DNA of 64,000 bases from Pterois miles (GCA_947000775.1 CAMQGK010000565.1:3601001-3665000); one strand, 5' to 3'; numbered from the stretch's first letter, positions 37,146-48,515 are shown. The notes: generated by a model not told the origin, from the letters alone. A program made the numbers and translations.

Positions 37146-40100
37146 AGTCAAACTGAGCCTTATCCATAAGTATTTAAACACCTTTAATGCACTTCACCAT
37201 CTACCACATGTCCCTAAAATCAACACAAATGCAAATGGACATCCCATTCTCATCTCAACTGACAAGGCCATCTGCAAACTGTGGCAGTCACCTTCTATCG
37301 ATTTAATTTCAATTTAAGCACTTTTATAATCTTCAGAGCAGCCATGCCAGTCAAATCAGTCTGGAGAAGCTCACAGGATCATAGTGGATCTATTGCACCC
37401 TCTAAAACCTGTATGTTCATCTTCAGGCCTCAGGTATAGTATGCACAGGATGAGGACTAAAAGAGGCAACACATCCTTTGCTCCATGCAGCTGCTAAACA
37501 AGCCTTGATCATATGGTCTGAACCAGATGTCCTTTATTGATTTCCCAAACTATGCTTTTTCATGTGTGTTTTCATGGTGCTCATGCTTATATTATGTGCT
37601 GTCTTATATAGTTGTTGATGTTCTCTTGATATTCTTTTATGGTCTTTGTGCAAAGAAAATTTCCCTAGGGGCAATAAAGGTTTCATATAAATAAAGGATG
37701 AAACGGCAGCACCGCTGCTATAAGACTTTCACATAGGGATTTATAGGATATGCAGTATGTGGCTGCATACATTATAGTGTGTATTATCAACTGTAAGTTT
37801 TCTTGTGGTTTACATATCAAAGTCTCAGTCTGGATGTGGGCAGAGCCACTGATGATATTGTGATCTCTGTATAATGTAATAATAATATAACTTAAGTTCA
37901 ATCCCCCAGACAGCACCGTCAACTCACTATTATGGTTTTTCAGTTGATTGTTTCTGACATTTGGGAAGGAAAAGCTAAAAAGATTAATCAAAACAAACTT
38001 TTGGGAAATCATAAATTCAACAATGGATTACGTATAATTGACGAATTGGCAGGAATTGAAGTGTGCAGACATATTTTCTTTCCCTATTGTACTTCTAATT
38101 ATCAAATATTTGCCTATAAATCAAAAGTGTTTTAAGACATATTATAGGAAAAACAAACCATCAGTTATGTTGTCTTGTGTGGCAAATATTGGTCTGTTCT
38201 ATTATGATTTATTCATGCTGAACTTGCATTCAGTAATTATTAAGTGTATATTATATTATTTCTGTGAAACATACATACTTACATTTAAATACTCATGAGC
38301 CAGCTCGAGGCACATGGCACAGTAGCAACAAATCCTAATCTCCGTCATTCTCAGGCCTCTCCAACTTGAAACTGGACTCTTTTCTTTCCTCTAAGCCATT
38401 TCATTCATTTTACCGAGTGTGCTCTTGAATAGGGGCTACAGCTTTGGCGTGATGTCCCAGACTTGTCAGATTTGGGTAAATTGATCCGGCCTCCCTGTTC
38501 TGTCTCGGAGCCCCTGGCCTGATCAGGAAAACACCCATGACAGTTTGGCTAGCAGCCTCGCTAAGAAGTGAGCCCCATTTGAAATAGCAACATTGCAAAT
38601 TAGTGTTTGAAGGTTTTAACATGAGAAAAAAATGCATCTCTCTGCCTTTGAGCTTCGGTTCAAACTTTATGTAAGCTCCCCCAAGTGGTGTTGGACACTA
38701 CTGGTGAGGCCAGCCCTCAGAAAACCTGCTTTCCATTGGGAGGGCATGGCACAGCATTTCAGCATGGGCTAATCAGCCAGTGAGACGCAGGCCATGCGGA
38801 CCAAGATCTGCTTGCATGTGTTCGCACATACTCATGCACATAAATGAGCCAACGAAGGGCTGATATATCAGTGAGCGTGGTGAGGAATTAATCAGACCAC
38901 ACCCTGCTTCCCTATCCACAGCTGTGACTGAACAGGAGAGAGGAAAAGGTCAGGCTGGGAGGACTGGTAGAAGTAGGTTTAACCTTTGACCTCTCAGTTA
39001 GATGTATGAGGAGACATCTGACATCTATGAGGTCACTTTCTCTGTGAAGTGTCTTCCTTTGGGGCCGCTTCCTTCCACTGTGTCATGTTCTCTGACTGAA
39101 TCTGAGCTCGGTTAATTGGCGGAAGTGTTAAGATCACGGAGAATAGAGAGTTGGGCCGACGGAGATGGAGATGGAAAGGGGGACTTTGCGAATGCATAAT
39201 AGCCGTTTCCCCCCTCTTGCCTGGGGCCCAGTGTAGATGTGGTGGACCCAGCCCCAGACGCCACTCCATGGTTTGGCACGCTCTGCATTTCAGCCCTCTC
39301 ACTGTTTCCAGCTGAACCAGCTCCCATGCAAACACATGGGCAACCGGTGGGTTTTCTTATTTAGTTGTCGGTCAAGAGTACTTAATAATATTCAAAAAGA
39401 CAGTGCGACATATCATCCCGTGCTTGCCAAAATATGATCCCCTTCTTTTTTCCTCCCAACATTTTCCCCTCTAGAGTGCATGCAGATGAAAAGGAACAGA
39501 TACACAATGGTGCAATCTTGAAAAAAAAAAGTTTGGCTGACAGTTATTAAAGTAATAGAGCAGACTGAGAGGAGGGTAAGTACGGAGCAAGGAGCACGGC
39601 AACCGCCTTTCAGGAGACTGCAAGGGGAAATATTTCAAATACAATGGCCTGCGATGCCGCATAAAGCACAGGCAGTGATGTGGCGTATGACTTACTCAGA
39701 TTGATATGTCCTCGCTGACCCAAATGCTCTCATCCCTGCCTCTCAGCTTTTTGAAGTTAAATAAACAGTGTGTCACAAGATCTTCCACATACCACCCAAG
39801 TGCTACAGTGTGTGTGTGCGAGTCTTCCTGTGTGTCCGCGGCTCTTGTGTCTACGGTTTGATTTGTGAGTCTGCATGCGTATTTACTGTATGCGTGGACA
39901 CAGAGAGAGACAGATAATGTGTGTTAGCGTGCACAGGAATGTGTGCGCCACCGACGAGCGGGATGTGTGCGACATGTCTGTAATGACAATGGCGGGTGAC
40001 AAATAACGCTGACGCACACTGTCCCTGGTCTCGATGCTGCTTTAATAAAAGAAGTGTTGCTTCTTTGAACATTTTAATTAAACCAAACAGGACCATCCCC

Positions 40101-40713
40101 GCCCAGGCCTCGACGATGAGCTATGTAACATTTGAAGACAAACAAGACCATCTGTTACGGGGTAGACATCAAATACATGTCTTTTTTTTTTTTTTATGTC
40201 ACCCTGGGCCCGCATGTTGACTTTCATTATTTCGAAAATCCATCTGGAATTTTGATGGGCATGTTTTGAAGGAAAGGGCCTTGAAACCACAACGCAGGGA
40301 TGTCTTGAAACAAAGGTCTCTGCGGTTTTGTCTGCTTCTCGTGGTCAACAACAGCCCGGCAGTCTCTGTGCTCAGATAGCTCATGTCTGTAATTTTAGTT
40401 TATGCCATCATTATTACAACACGTTAGCCATTTCACATGTAGTTTCTTGGAAATATATACTGAATTGATGGTTTATGTGTTCTTTTAAGGAATTGAACTC
40501 AGGCCATAAAATTTAGAGAGAAGAGAATGGGGTTTCTTAGATTTTTTTTTGACCAGCCATGCAGGCAGAGGAGAAAAGTTTGAGTGGTGTTTGCTACAGA
40601 AAAACTACATTTTCTGATTAATAGGGGATGAGGTGAAAATCCAAGAGCAGAGTGACCTTGTCAAAATAACATCACCTTTATTATATTCTTCACATATTTT
40701 TGTATTAGATTTA
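37146..40713. other. Intergenic DNA, no gene seen
   Basis: No supportable gene. 38630-40380 is repeat-poor and compositionally mixed, with TAATTA and TAATTAAA motifs near 40075. It is a reasonable place for upstream regulatory DNA of wnt7b, but this is conjecture. Confidence 0.45.
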
Positions 40714-40721
40714 CTCCTCAC

Positions 40722-41453
40722 CAGTGTTGGGGAGCAACTAATTAAATGAGTCAGAGTTTATTATTCATTCATTATTAAATTACAAAATAAATGTAATTGT
40801 TACAATTACTGAGAAATTGCAGTTATTAACCTAAATGCAGTGACTGCAAAAATCATATATAGAGAATATAACATTCATTTTGTTGCTGTGTTTCAGTCTT
40901 AATTCAAGTCATATTCAAGAGTTAAAGTTTGACAGTAATCAGTATTCAGTGCTACGTTTTGTGATACTGTGTCAGTTCTCAAAAAAACTGTAGTGATTTT
41001 AATTAATAGTTTACATGCAAAGATTAACTCAGTCAATAATTTATTTAATTTGCAAAGATATGCATCCTCTCAAAGTAGGGCTATGGTGTTAAAGGGACCT
41101 TTAGTTATATTGTATGTATATGGTGGTGTGTTCTTTATACAGTGACAGTTTTCCTAAAATTTGATTTCAAATTCGTAATACAATACCTTACAGTATTGCA
41201 ATATATTGCAATATAATGAACCATAACCTCACATGTGTATCACATCGTCAGACTCTTGAAATAGACAGCTGTTGTGAGGGTCACCCTGCCTGGTTCATCT
41301 TTTCTAGTTTAAAATATTTCTTAGAAAAGTGATGAAAAGTAATCAAGTGTAATAACTTACATTACTCTGATAAAGTAATTAAAGTAGTTATTTTAAGGGG
41401 GTAATTAGTAATCTGTAGCCTATAACATTTCTAATATAACCTTCCCAACACTG
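40722..41453. mobile_element. hAT-superfamily MITE with perfect 8-bp target duplication
   Basis: Perfect CTCCTCAC at 40714-40721 and at 41454-41461 flank a 732-bp element whose ends are CAGTGTTGGGGAG and CTTCCCAACACTG (12 of 13 inverted matches). An 8-bp duplication and a CA..TG end are diagnostic of hAT transposition. There is no transposase frame, so it is non-autonomous. An intact duplication suggests moderate age. Confidence 0.92.
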
Positions 41454-41680
41454 CTCCTCACTACTACTACAAATGTAGTTGATTTTTGATATTTAAAAAA
41501 AACTGTGATAAGTAGATGGTATTTAATTAAATGGCACTTTCGGCAAAAGTCCCATAATGACACTTAAATTTGAGGCCCTTGCATTGTACTGGTAACAGTT
41601 TTACATAGACACATTAATTTAAAAAATACCTCCACTTAGCTTGTAGAAAGTATAAAAAATATTACAACTGTGAATTAATT

Positions 41681-41900
41681 CATCCAGCTGCAACCGCTTA
41701 TACCATTAGGGGTCGGGGTACACCCTGGACAGGTCGCCAGTCCGTCGCAGGGCACACAGAGACAGACAACAATTCACACACATTCACACCTATGGGCAAT
41801 TTAGAGTCATCAATTAACCTAAACCACACGTCTTTGGACTGTGGGAGGAAGCCAGAGAACCCGGAGAAAACCCACGCTAACACGGGGAGACCATGCAAAC
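41681..41900 (-). mobile_element. Non-LTR retroelement 3' fragment
   Basis: On the - strand this carries GCCCTGCGACGGACTGGCGA and ends in GATG, the same tail as the small insertion at 1261-1390. Further 5' it has GTTTGCATGGTCTCCCCGTG and CCACAGTCCAAAGACGTG, a very widespread fish repeat. No reverse transcriptase frame remains. Confidence 0.75.
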
Positions 41901-42740
41901 CAAAAAATCCGACCAAAATGAATGTTTTGTTTATCTGACCACCTCTAACAAAGCTTGTTAGGCAACAGTATAACAGTGTTGGTATTATGTGGTATCTCTG
42001 TCATCAGCAATCAAGTTGCCAGTTGGTATGTAAGAAAAAAAAATTGGCTGAGATTGAAAGTAAGTGCCTGGCAACCACTTGTTGTGAAGTGTATGCAGTG
42101 GAATAGGGGAGGGAGAATGAAACATCTAATGGATGAATTTTATCAGTAGCACCTTTAATTCCTTTTATTATCTAGTTCTGAAGCTCACTATTAGTTTAAT
42201 TACACTGTAACACACATGAATGCATTTTTGGATCTTCAAGCAGATTAATACTTACAAATGTTCTGCAGGGCGCCCGCTACATTTCATTTCATTCTTGATT
42301 TTGAAAGGACTGCCATGCAGACATTTTCATTGTTTAACCAGATCACTCTAGCAGTGTCTTCTTGCCACCAGAGGGAGTCTTCTTAGTCAATCACAGCTCC
42401 CAAAGGAGTCGACTGTGTATTCTGAACATCTGCTCAAAATCCACATCATCCTGACTCAAGCCATGGGGACATCTATGATTTGTTTATGCTGTTTTGTTTC
42501 ATGCATTGCACTGTTAATCAAAGTGACTGACAGAACCTCGCTGACACATATTCACCATGACGCCAGTTTATTATTATTAGTCATTACTAGTCATGCAATT
42601 GTCATTTTTTTTTATCCATGCAGCCGGAAAGCCATCCCTCTGTCTGTGTGACTTTATGGGGCTTACTGTTGTGGTGGAGCCCATCACTGGTGGGGCAATG
42701 CCCAGTGTTGCAAGCACCAGCCTAGCCTGGGCCACAGCAG
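41901..42740. other. Intergenic DNA upstream of wnt7b, no gene seen
   Basis: Nothing clear. It is the last stretch before the candidate exon 1a promoter. Confidence 0.45.
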
Positions 42741-42743
42741 GCC

Positions 42744-42750
42744 TATAAAA
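42744..42750 (+). promoter_or_regulatory. TATA-box candidate upstream of wnt7b exon 1a
   Basis: TATAAAA sits in the context GGCCTATAAAAGGCC, about 620 bases before the exon 1a start codon. If used, transcription would begin near 42775 and the leader would be about 590 bases, holding the short upstream ORF at 43197. There is no initiator motif I can point to, and the local sequence could equally belong to an old element. This is an inference. Confidence 0.3.
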
Positions 42751-43196
42751 GGCCATTTCACTGGGTTGCTCTTAGTTTTCTGTACAACAACTACACGTGT
42801 TGAGCTCAGACTGGAAGCCCGTCCCATTGCCTGCTGCATATCCATGCTGGAGGAGGAGGAGGAGGCGTGTAGCCCTTTTGTTACCTGTGTTAGAGTACCT
42901 GGCTCTTGCAAGTTAGTAGCATGGGCTGCGTTGAAAATGTCCGCAAAAAAGAGAAACACAGAAGCTTTAACTAAAACCGAATCCACAAGGTTGGCAGCTA
43001 GTTATTTTTCTACCTGCATGGCGCAGCAAATGGGAATCGTTAATTAGGCTCTACCGTGAAAGTGAGGACGAATAGGAGGCACTTCCTCCAAGAAACTCAT
43101 TCACCTCTCAGGTCCGACCCTCTCTCAGGTTTCATTTTGGACTTCTTAGCCAACTTCCAGGTCGCCATCAGCATCTCACCTGTACTTGCTCGGACC

Positions 43197-43286
43197 ATGG
43201 ATTTCGCACGGGCGAAGATTTATTCAGAGGTGCCTCAGCTCCACGTCGCGGAAAACAGGCGGTTTACGTGCATCTGGAAGGGTTAG
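43197..43286 (+). other. Upstream ORF in the wnt7b exon 1a leader
   Basis: 29 codons starting in the context ACCATGG (purine at -3, G at +4, near-ideal for vertebrate initiation) and stopping at TAG 43284-43286, 82 bases before the wnt7b start. If the leader includes it, it would lower translation of the exon 1a isoform. Whether it is transcribed cannot be seen from sequence. Confidence 0.4.
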
Positions 43287-43368
43287 GAAAACCCGCCAAT
43301 GTGAACGGAGAAAGAGCGTGACCACTTTATGTTACAGTGCATGGCCTCTGGACAAAGTGGGAACGATC

Positions 43369-43439
43369 ATGCACAAACCCCTCCGAAAGCGGAGTCTCTA
43401 CGTGTTCCTGTGTTTTGGCATCATATACCTCAGACTTGG
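43369..43439 (+). CDS. wnt7b: wnt7b coding exon 1a (first alternative N-terminus)
   Basis: Encodes the first 23 codons plus two bases of a Wnt7b precursor: MHKPLRKRSLYVFLCFGIIY, then LRL and a split glycine. The basic start followed by the hydrophobic FLCFG run is an ER signal peptide and closely follows the mammalian WNT7B N-terminus (MHRN...YVFLCFGVLY, from memory). The exon ends GG|GTGAGT at 43440, an ideal donor in phase 2; joined to exon 2 (first base G) it makes GGG, then ALSSVV. Intron to exon 2 is 7579 bp. The frame is open upstream to an ATG at 43186, but homology supports 43369 as the start. I call wnt7b; teleosts have duplicate a/b copies and I cannot tell which this is. Confidence 0.93.
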
Positions 43440-43445
43440 GTGAGT

Positions 43446-45279
43446 TTACATTGCTATTTCCTTCACATGCGCAAACCTGAATATCAAATTGCGACACTCT
43501 GACTGGTAAACTCTTTACAGGAATGCGTTGCCTGCCCTCTGACCTCAGTGTGTGAAAAATCAGTTTTCAGCAGGTGTATTAAAAAACAACATTCTCATCA
43601 TTACATCCAAACGCCTGCACTTGGGGAATGTGTCGTGCGTAAAAGTGGCAGATCAGGCCTGGTGCCAACTACGCAACATGATCGATTCGTATTCGCTATC
43701 AAAGAGCAGTTTAGTTCACCTCATGAGACTCCGGCTCCCTTTGTCGCACCAGATCATTTGAGCCGCTGTCATTGCTCCAGATCCAGCTTGCCCTGCATAC
43801 CTTCATTAATAGCGGCAGGCTGAGTTGTATTTCCACATTCCATCGACCAGACGGGGTTTTTATCTGTTTTGCAATAGCTCACCTTGATGCATAAACACAG
43901 AGGGACTTCTATCTATCCTGCTGCGCCTACCGCAGCGCCCCTCATGTAACGATCCTACTGTATGAGGACCCCCAGGTAGACGCACAATCAGAACGAACTG
44001 GGAGGTTTCTATATTTTTGTCCACGCCGCGCAGGCATGGTTAAGTTTCTCTACTTACAAACTGCGCAAACCTGTATTATTTTGAAAATTATACTTAAACT
44101 ATAACTTATGTACATAACTTATAAGTCATATGGGCCTAAAGTTATAGTATGCAACAATGCACAGATTATACAATGAAGGAAAGTCCACCAAATGAATATA
44201 TGTTATTTTCATTTACAGTTACTATACTATTCATCAATATTATTAACCAACTTTTATATCTGTAATCAATTGCGCATGAAATAATCAGAAGTTACTGACG
44301 CTACCACAGATTGATACAACTTGAAGGATCTTCTACTGATCTCAGAGTATTTCCTACAGCCACAATGAACCAAACCAAACAAAAAGTGTCAGCCCTCCCT
44401 GTGAGAATCTCATGTGCAGCGAAGCGTGTAAATGACTTCAAGTTCCACAGATGCTCATATCACATGACAGTATAGCTCCGGTATTATGGGGGGAAAAGTC
44501 ACCCATCTCCGTGTTTACTGTGCCCCAGCAGTTAGCTCATTCCTTCCATCCTTTTTTACTCCGCATGGCTAAATCCTTCACGGTGCCCTCTTCGTTTACA
44601 ATGACTGGAGCCTGCAGGTGTTGAGTGAGAGTCACGATGCTGCTGAGGCGATAAAAGCCCTCCACTCCAAAACCGCCACAAGTGTTTTATGTCTCTACTC
44701 AGATCCAATCCCGGGAAAGAAGAGTGCTATTTTTATACCTTCACTTTTTGCAAACTGGATTATTATTCAACATTACAATACTAAAACTATATTTGAATAG
44801 TCGGCCATCAACTAGAATCAGAGCGCAGCAGGCAGGCAGACAGAGCAGACACATTATAGACGCCTATAGGAATATTATAGTGTTACCACAGGAAATAATA
44901 AGGTCCCTGACAGTCATATTTGAGAACCACAAATATGCTTTATTTTATGTTTCTAATGAAATGTTGTAGGAAAACTTTAAGAGGACACGTATAGGTCCCA
45001 AGAATATTATAACATGTCATAGGGGGCTCTCTTCAGCAGGATTATGACGCTTTATTCTTACACCCATGCAGAAATATTATAAGCATAATATCTGTCATAT
45101 TAGATGGGCTTTACTGCGTTGAAGTGACACCAACTTGTTGATTCAGACTGATGTTGTGCATATGGAGCTGTGATGATGATGGTGTGTGTCTCAAGCAGCA
45201 GCCAGCGTCTGTTTGTTTATTTTTGGCTGGATGGAAGGGTTGGGTGGAGGTGGAGGGGTGCGGGGGGAGTGATGATGAA
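43446..45279. other. wnt7b intron 1a, no other gene seen
   Basis: Mixed composition, no clear mobile element. It contains the region upstream of the second promoter. Confidence 0.5.
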
Positions 45280-45346
45280 TGAAACCTCCTGCACGTCCAA
45301 CGGGGGATCGGATCAGTGTCACCCTATTGTCCCGTTGTGGCAAAGT

Positions 45347-45404
45347 GGGCGGATATAGCAGTGTCTCTCCCTGCCCAATGGCAGGCACCGACTCTCATGA
45401 GAGT
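45347..45404 (+). promoter_or_regulatory. Candidate promoter motifs of wnt7b exon 1b
   Basis: Within 60 bases there are a GC box GGGCGG (45347-45352), a CCAAT pentamer (45375-45379) inside the inverted repeat CTGCCCAATGGCAG, and a perfect 14-bp palindrome ACTCTCATGAGAGT (45391-45404). This cluster sits about 290-340 bases before the exon 1b ATG, a plausible proximal promoter distance. No TATA box is obvious. The motifs are short and could be chance individually; their clustering is the argument. Confidence 0.45.
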
Positions 45405-45689
45405 GGAGAGAGGCACTTTTCTGCCATGCGAAATCCCTAAAACCATCATCATTCCGGCTCGGGAACCCACAGTACTGTGCAACAGCCTCCACCGCTGAGA
45501 GATGACAGAGCCAATCTCAGCGCACACACGGCCCTGCTGGGAGCTCGGAGCTGCGTAGAGCCACCGCACCAAAAGTCGAGGAGCACCTCTTCTTTTTTGA
45601 TTTTGTGCGCAAAGGGACTTAAAAAACAGGAATTAAGGGAGTTTTTTCATCCTGTCCGCGTCGAACGTGGCCATTTGCTCAATGTCATC

Positions 45690-45772
45690 ATGATCATCTT
45701 CTCGTCGCGCAGTGTACTGCTGTCAGTCTACTATCCACAGATCTTCCTGATCCTGACGAGTGGCAGCTACCT
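45690..45772 (+). CDS. wnt7b: wnt7b coding exon 1b (second alternative N-terminus)
   Basis: Encodes 27 codons plus two bases: MIIFSSRSVLLSVYYPQIF, then LILTSGSY and a split leucine. It ends CT|GTAAGT at 45773, a strong donor in phase 2, exactly the phase needed for exon 2: CT+G gives Leu, then ALSSVV. The hydrophobic run VLLSV..PQIFLILTSG serves as signal peptide. From memory, mammalian Wnt7b has a second isoform with an N-terminus of the same pattern (PQIFLLLSSGSYL before ALSS), so this alternative exon is probably conserved from fish to mammals. The intron to exon 2 is 5246 bp. The frame is open upstream to an ATG at 45477; the downstream ATG is chosen by homology. The two forms differ only before the mature ligand, so the main consequence is separate promoter control. 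Confidence 0.85.
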
Positions 45773-45815
45773 GTAAGTTTGAGCCAATTAACTGGGTGCC
45801 ATAATTAACTTCAGA

Positions 45816-45829
45816 GAGCGCGCGCGCTC
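45816..45829. promoter_or_regulatory. Perfect 14-bp CG-alternating palindrome
   Basis: GAGCGCGCGCGCTC, 44 bases past the exon 1b donor. It is self-complementary over its full length, CpG-dense and alternating purine-pyrimidine. It lies in the CpG-rich zone that continues to about 46200, typical of a vertebrate promoter CpG island edge. Function unknown. Confidence 0.4.
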
Positions 45830-47670
45830 ATCCTCAGCAGCACAAAGACGCACGGGGTTGGGTTTTCCTACCGGACATCGGGCTTCCTTTATTTCCTAAT
45901 CATTAAACGCCGGTTCTGAGATGAATTTCTTTAGCTCTCCGCGTCCACGGATTGGAGATTCATTTGAAGTTGTTTATATTGTGCCATCAGACTAACGGCG
46001 CAGGGAGCAAGCATTGAAAAAGTGCAACTTGACCAGTAAATGGGATTTAGAATATTTTACGCACACTTCTTAATGTTATGCAAGCGCGAATTCAGCAGAG
46101 AATATGCATAAGAGGAAACATCGCCGGGAAAATGATCCACGTGGGAATAAACTAATTAGGTGAACGCGCTAATGTGCCGTCTGCAGGCGGACTTGTGTGA
46201 GTGAGCAGTGGTGGTCAGTCGTGTTGTAAATATTTTACAAGATCAGAAAACATTTGCTGCTACATGGATTCACTTTGGCCACAGAGTGGCAGAGATGTTC
46301 AAGACAATTGGATGCTGAGATTCTGTCTTTTACTCCCTGTGAGGAGAATTTAACACACTTTTTACGCACGATGAAGCGCCGTTAACCTGTCAGAGCGTGT
46401 GAAAAATTATCCCTCTGAATGCATGACCTCATCTCTGGTTAATTCTCAGTATTTCGATGTTATCATTGAACCAACATGTTTAGAGTATCTGCATGCAATA
46501 TGCACATGACTGACACCACAATGCGCTGAATTAAAACGAGACTTTGCCCTTGCAGGAGGAGAACACTGGCTTTCTTAAAGCTTTCCAAAATAATTACTCA
46601 GCCATGCATGCTGCCTCGCTCCTTCCTCTGCTGCCCAGAGACCCCAAACCTGATGCTGAAATAGATGTGGTTTCTGGTTTTCTGTTAAAAGTGGGCTATG
46701 CTGCTAAGTATAGTAAAGGCATTAAAGCTACATAGCATTGTTTGTTTGGATTATTGAAGTATGTTTTCTGTTGAACATTAACCACAAAATATATAGAACA
46801 TTTACATATGGGTTGAGAATAATGCGATGGCCCTTCCTCAGAGCTACACAGCTTATGTTTGAGCTGCAAAATGTTTAGATCTGTGAGTGACAAATGAGCC
46901 GTCAGCAAGAGGATCTGACCATGTAGAGCATTCGGGCACCTCACACTCCAATATCCTGGAATTTCACGCTTAATGTTCCAATAGCAATAATCTGACCATT
47001 TAATATCACACTGGCCTAACTAGATATTATTTTTAAATGAGCAGCAAAAGAGGAAAATCACATTCAGCACTAACATAACAGTTACTTTCTTGCTGTTGGA
47101 AAAAAAGAAGAGCATTTCTTCACTTGCTTTAGTCAAGTTGTGTCTGTGTGGCATTTTTTTAGAGTGCATTCCTCGGTAGAAGATGCATGCCTGGGAGCTT
47201 AATAGTGTGTCAGTTAGGTTCAAAGTGTTCCATGTGATGGAGTAGGTGGCTGTGAGCGCGCTGTATGCCATGACGTAGACTACAGTTTCTCTTAAGGCCA
47301 CACTGATGGAATCTGTAAGCTCCTTGCCGCTCACACTGCATGGTATATCGCTTTTTTGTTTTTCCAAAGAAATTAATTTATTGTCAGGTCAAACTGGGAG
47401 AGGTTTCTGTTTTTCTGAAATTTATCGTTGGATGTGTAGAGCGATGTGGTTTTCTATCAGTCACATCACACATTCAGTGATTCATGTCACACAGTAAACT
47501 ATGTTTTGTCAAAAATAATAATTTTTAAGGATACAGATTTGTATCACCTGTAGGTGTCAAAGCCCCTGTGCACAACCAATTTATTGATGTTCAATCAATC
47601 CAACATCATCACATTTTGAAAAAAACATATAACACGAACATGACTTCTATATTTCAGAGGTTTTCTTACA
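45830..47670. other. wnt7b intron 1, no gene seen
   Basis: Starts CpG-rich, then turns AT-rich. The part 46060-46330 is free of obvious repeats and may contain intronic regulatory sequence, which I cannot test here. Confidence 0.45.
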
Positions 47671-48515
47671 ATTTTTGACATGCACTTTACAGTATCTGTG
47701 CAAGGCTCGAACTTGGCAAAAAATGTTGCCACCTGTTGCTTCATAATTAATAGGCCTGTCAGTTTATTAAAATATTTAATCGCGATTAATCAAAAAATTG
47801 TTCACAGTTAATCGTGAGTAATCACAAATAAATCTGTTATCTGTTAAAAAATGTGCCTTTAAAGGAGATTTTTCAAGTATTTAATACTTTTATCAATATG
47901 GGAGTGGGCAAATATGCTATATATTTATTGTTTAAATCAATTAACAACAAAAAAACAATGACAAATATTGCCCAGAAACCCTCACAGGTACTGCATTTAG
48001 CGTAAAGAATATACTCAAATCATAACATGGCAAACTGCAGCCCAACAGGCAACAACAGCTGTCAGTGTGTCAGTGTGCTGACTTGACTCTGACTTGATCC
48101 AAACTGCATGTGATTATTATAAAGTGGGCATATCTGTAAAGGGGAGACTTGTGGGTACCATAGAACCTATTTTCAATCACATATCTTGAGGTCAGAGGTC
48201 AAGGGACTTGCCACAATTTAGTGTAAGTTTAAAGTGTTATTTAACCTTCTTCATGACAAGGTATTATGGCATGGTTGGTACCAGTTCATTAGGTTTTCTA
48301 GTTTAATATGAGGCCTCACTACAACCTAAAAATTGCCAGTTGTGCTAATGCATTAAAGAAATTTTTGCTGTTAGTATTAATTTGTGTTAACGCATAATTA
48401 TTGTGTTAACTTTGGCAACTTAGTTTTTTTTAAATAATTGTCGATATGCTCTTTACAGTATCTGTGCAACACTCAAACTTAGTAAAATTCAGGCCACCTG
48501 TTGCTTTGTAATTAA
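47671..48515. repeat. 80-bp direct repeat bracketing a family A element
   Basis: 47671-47750 and 48436-48515 are diverged copies of one sequence: both hold CTTTACAGTATCTGTGCAA, AAACTTGG/AACTTAG and CCACCTGTTGCTT followed by TAATTAA. The family A element fills the space between them almost exactly. A segmental tandem duplication or an unequal-recombination product explains this better than a transposon target duplication, which would be far shorter. Confidence 0.75.
47751..48422 (-). mobile_element. Family A hAT-like element, copy 4 (most complete)
   Basis: Runs from TAGGCCTGTCAGTTTATTAA to TTAACTTTGGCAACTTA. Its ends keep the AATCGCGATTAATC and GTTAACGCATAATTATTG palindromic arms lost in other copies. 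It lies in wnt7b intron 1, in the same orientation as copy 1. No transposase frame. Confidence 0.8.

Noticed and set aside
1..43000. let-7 microRNA cluster that lies upstream of WNT7B in mammals
   Set aside because: No GAGGTAGTAGGTTG seed or its complement was seen upstream. It may be farther away or lost.
42766..43047. 93-codon frame before exon 1a as a separate gene
   Set aside because: Glutamate run from a GGA tandem and no recognisable domain; it more likely lies in the wnt7b leader or promoter.
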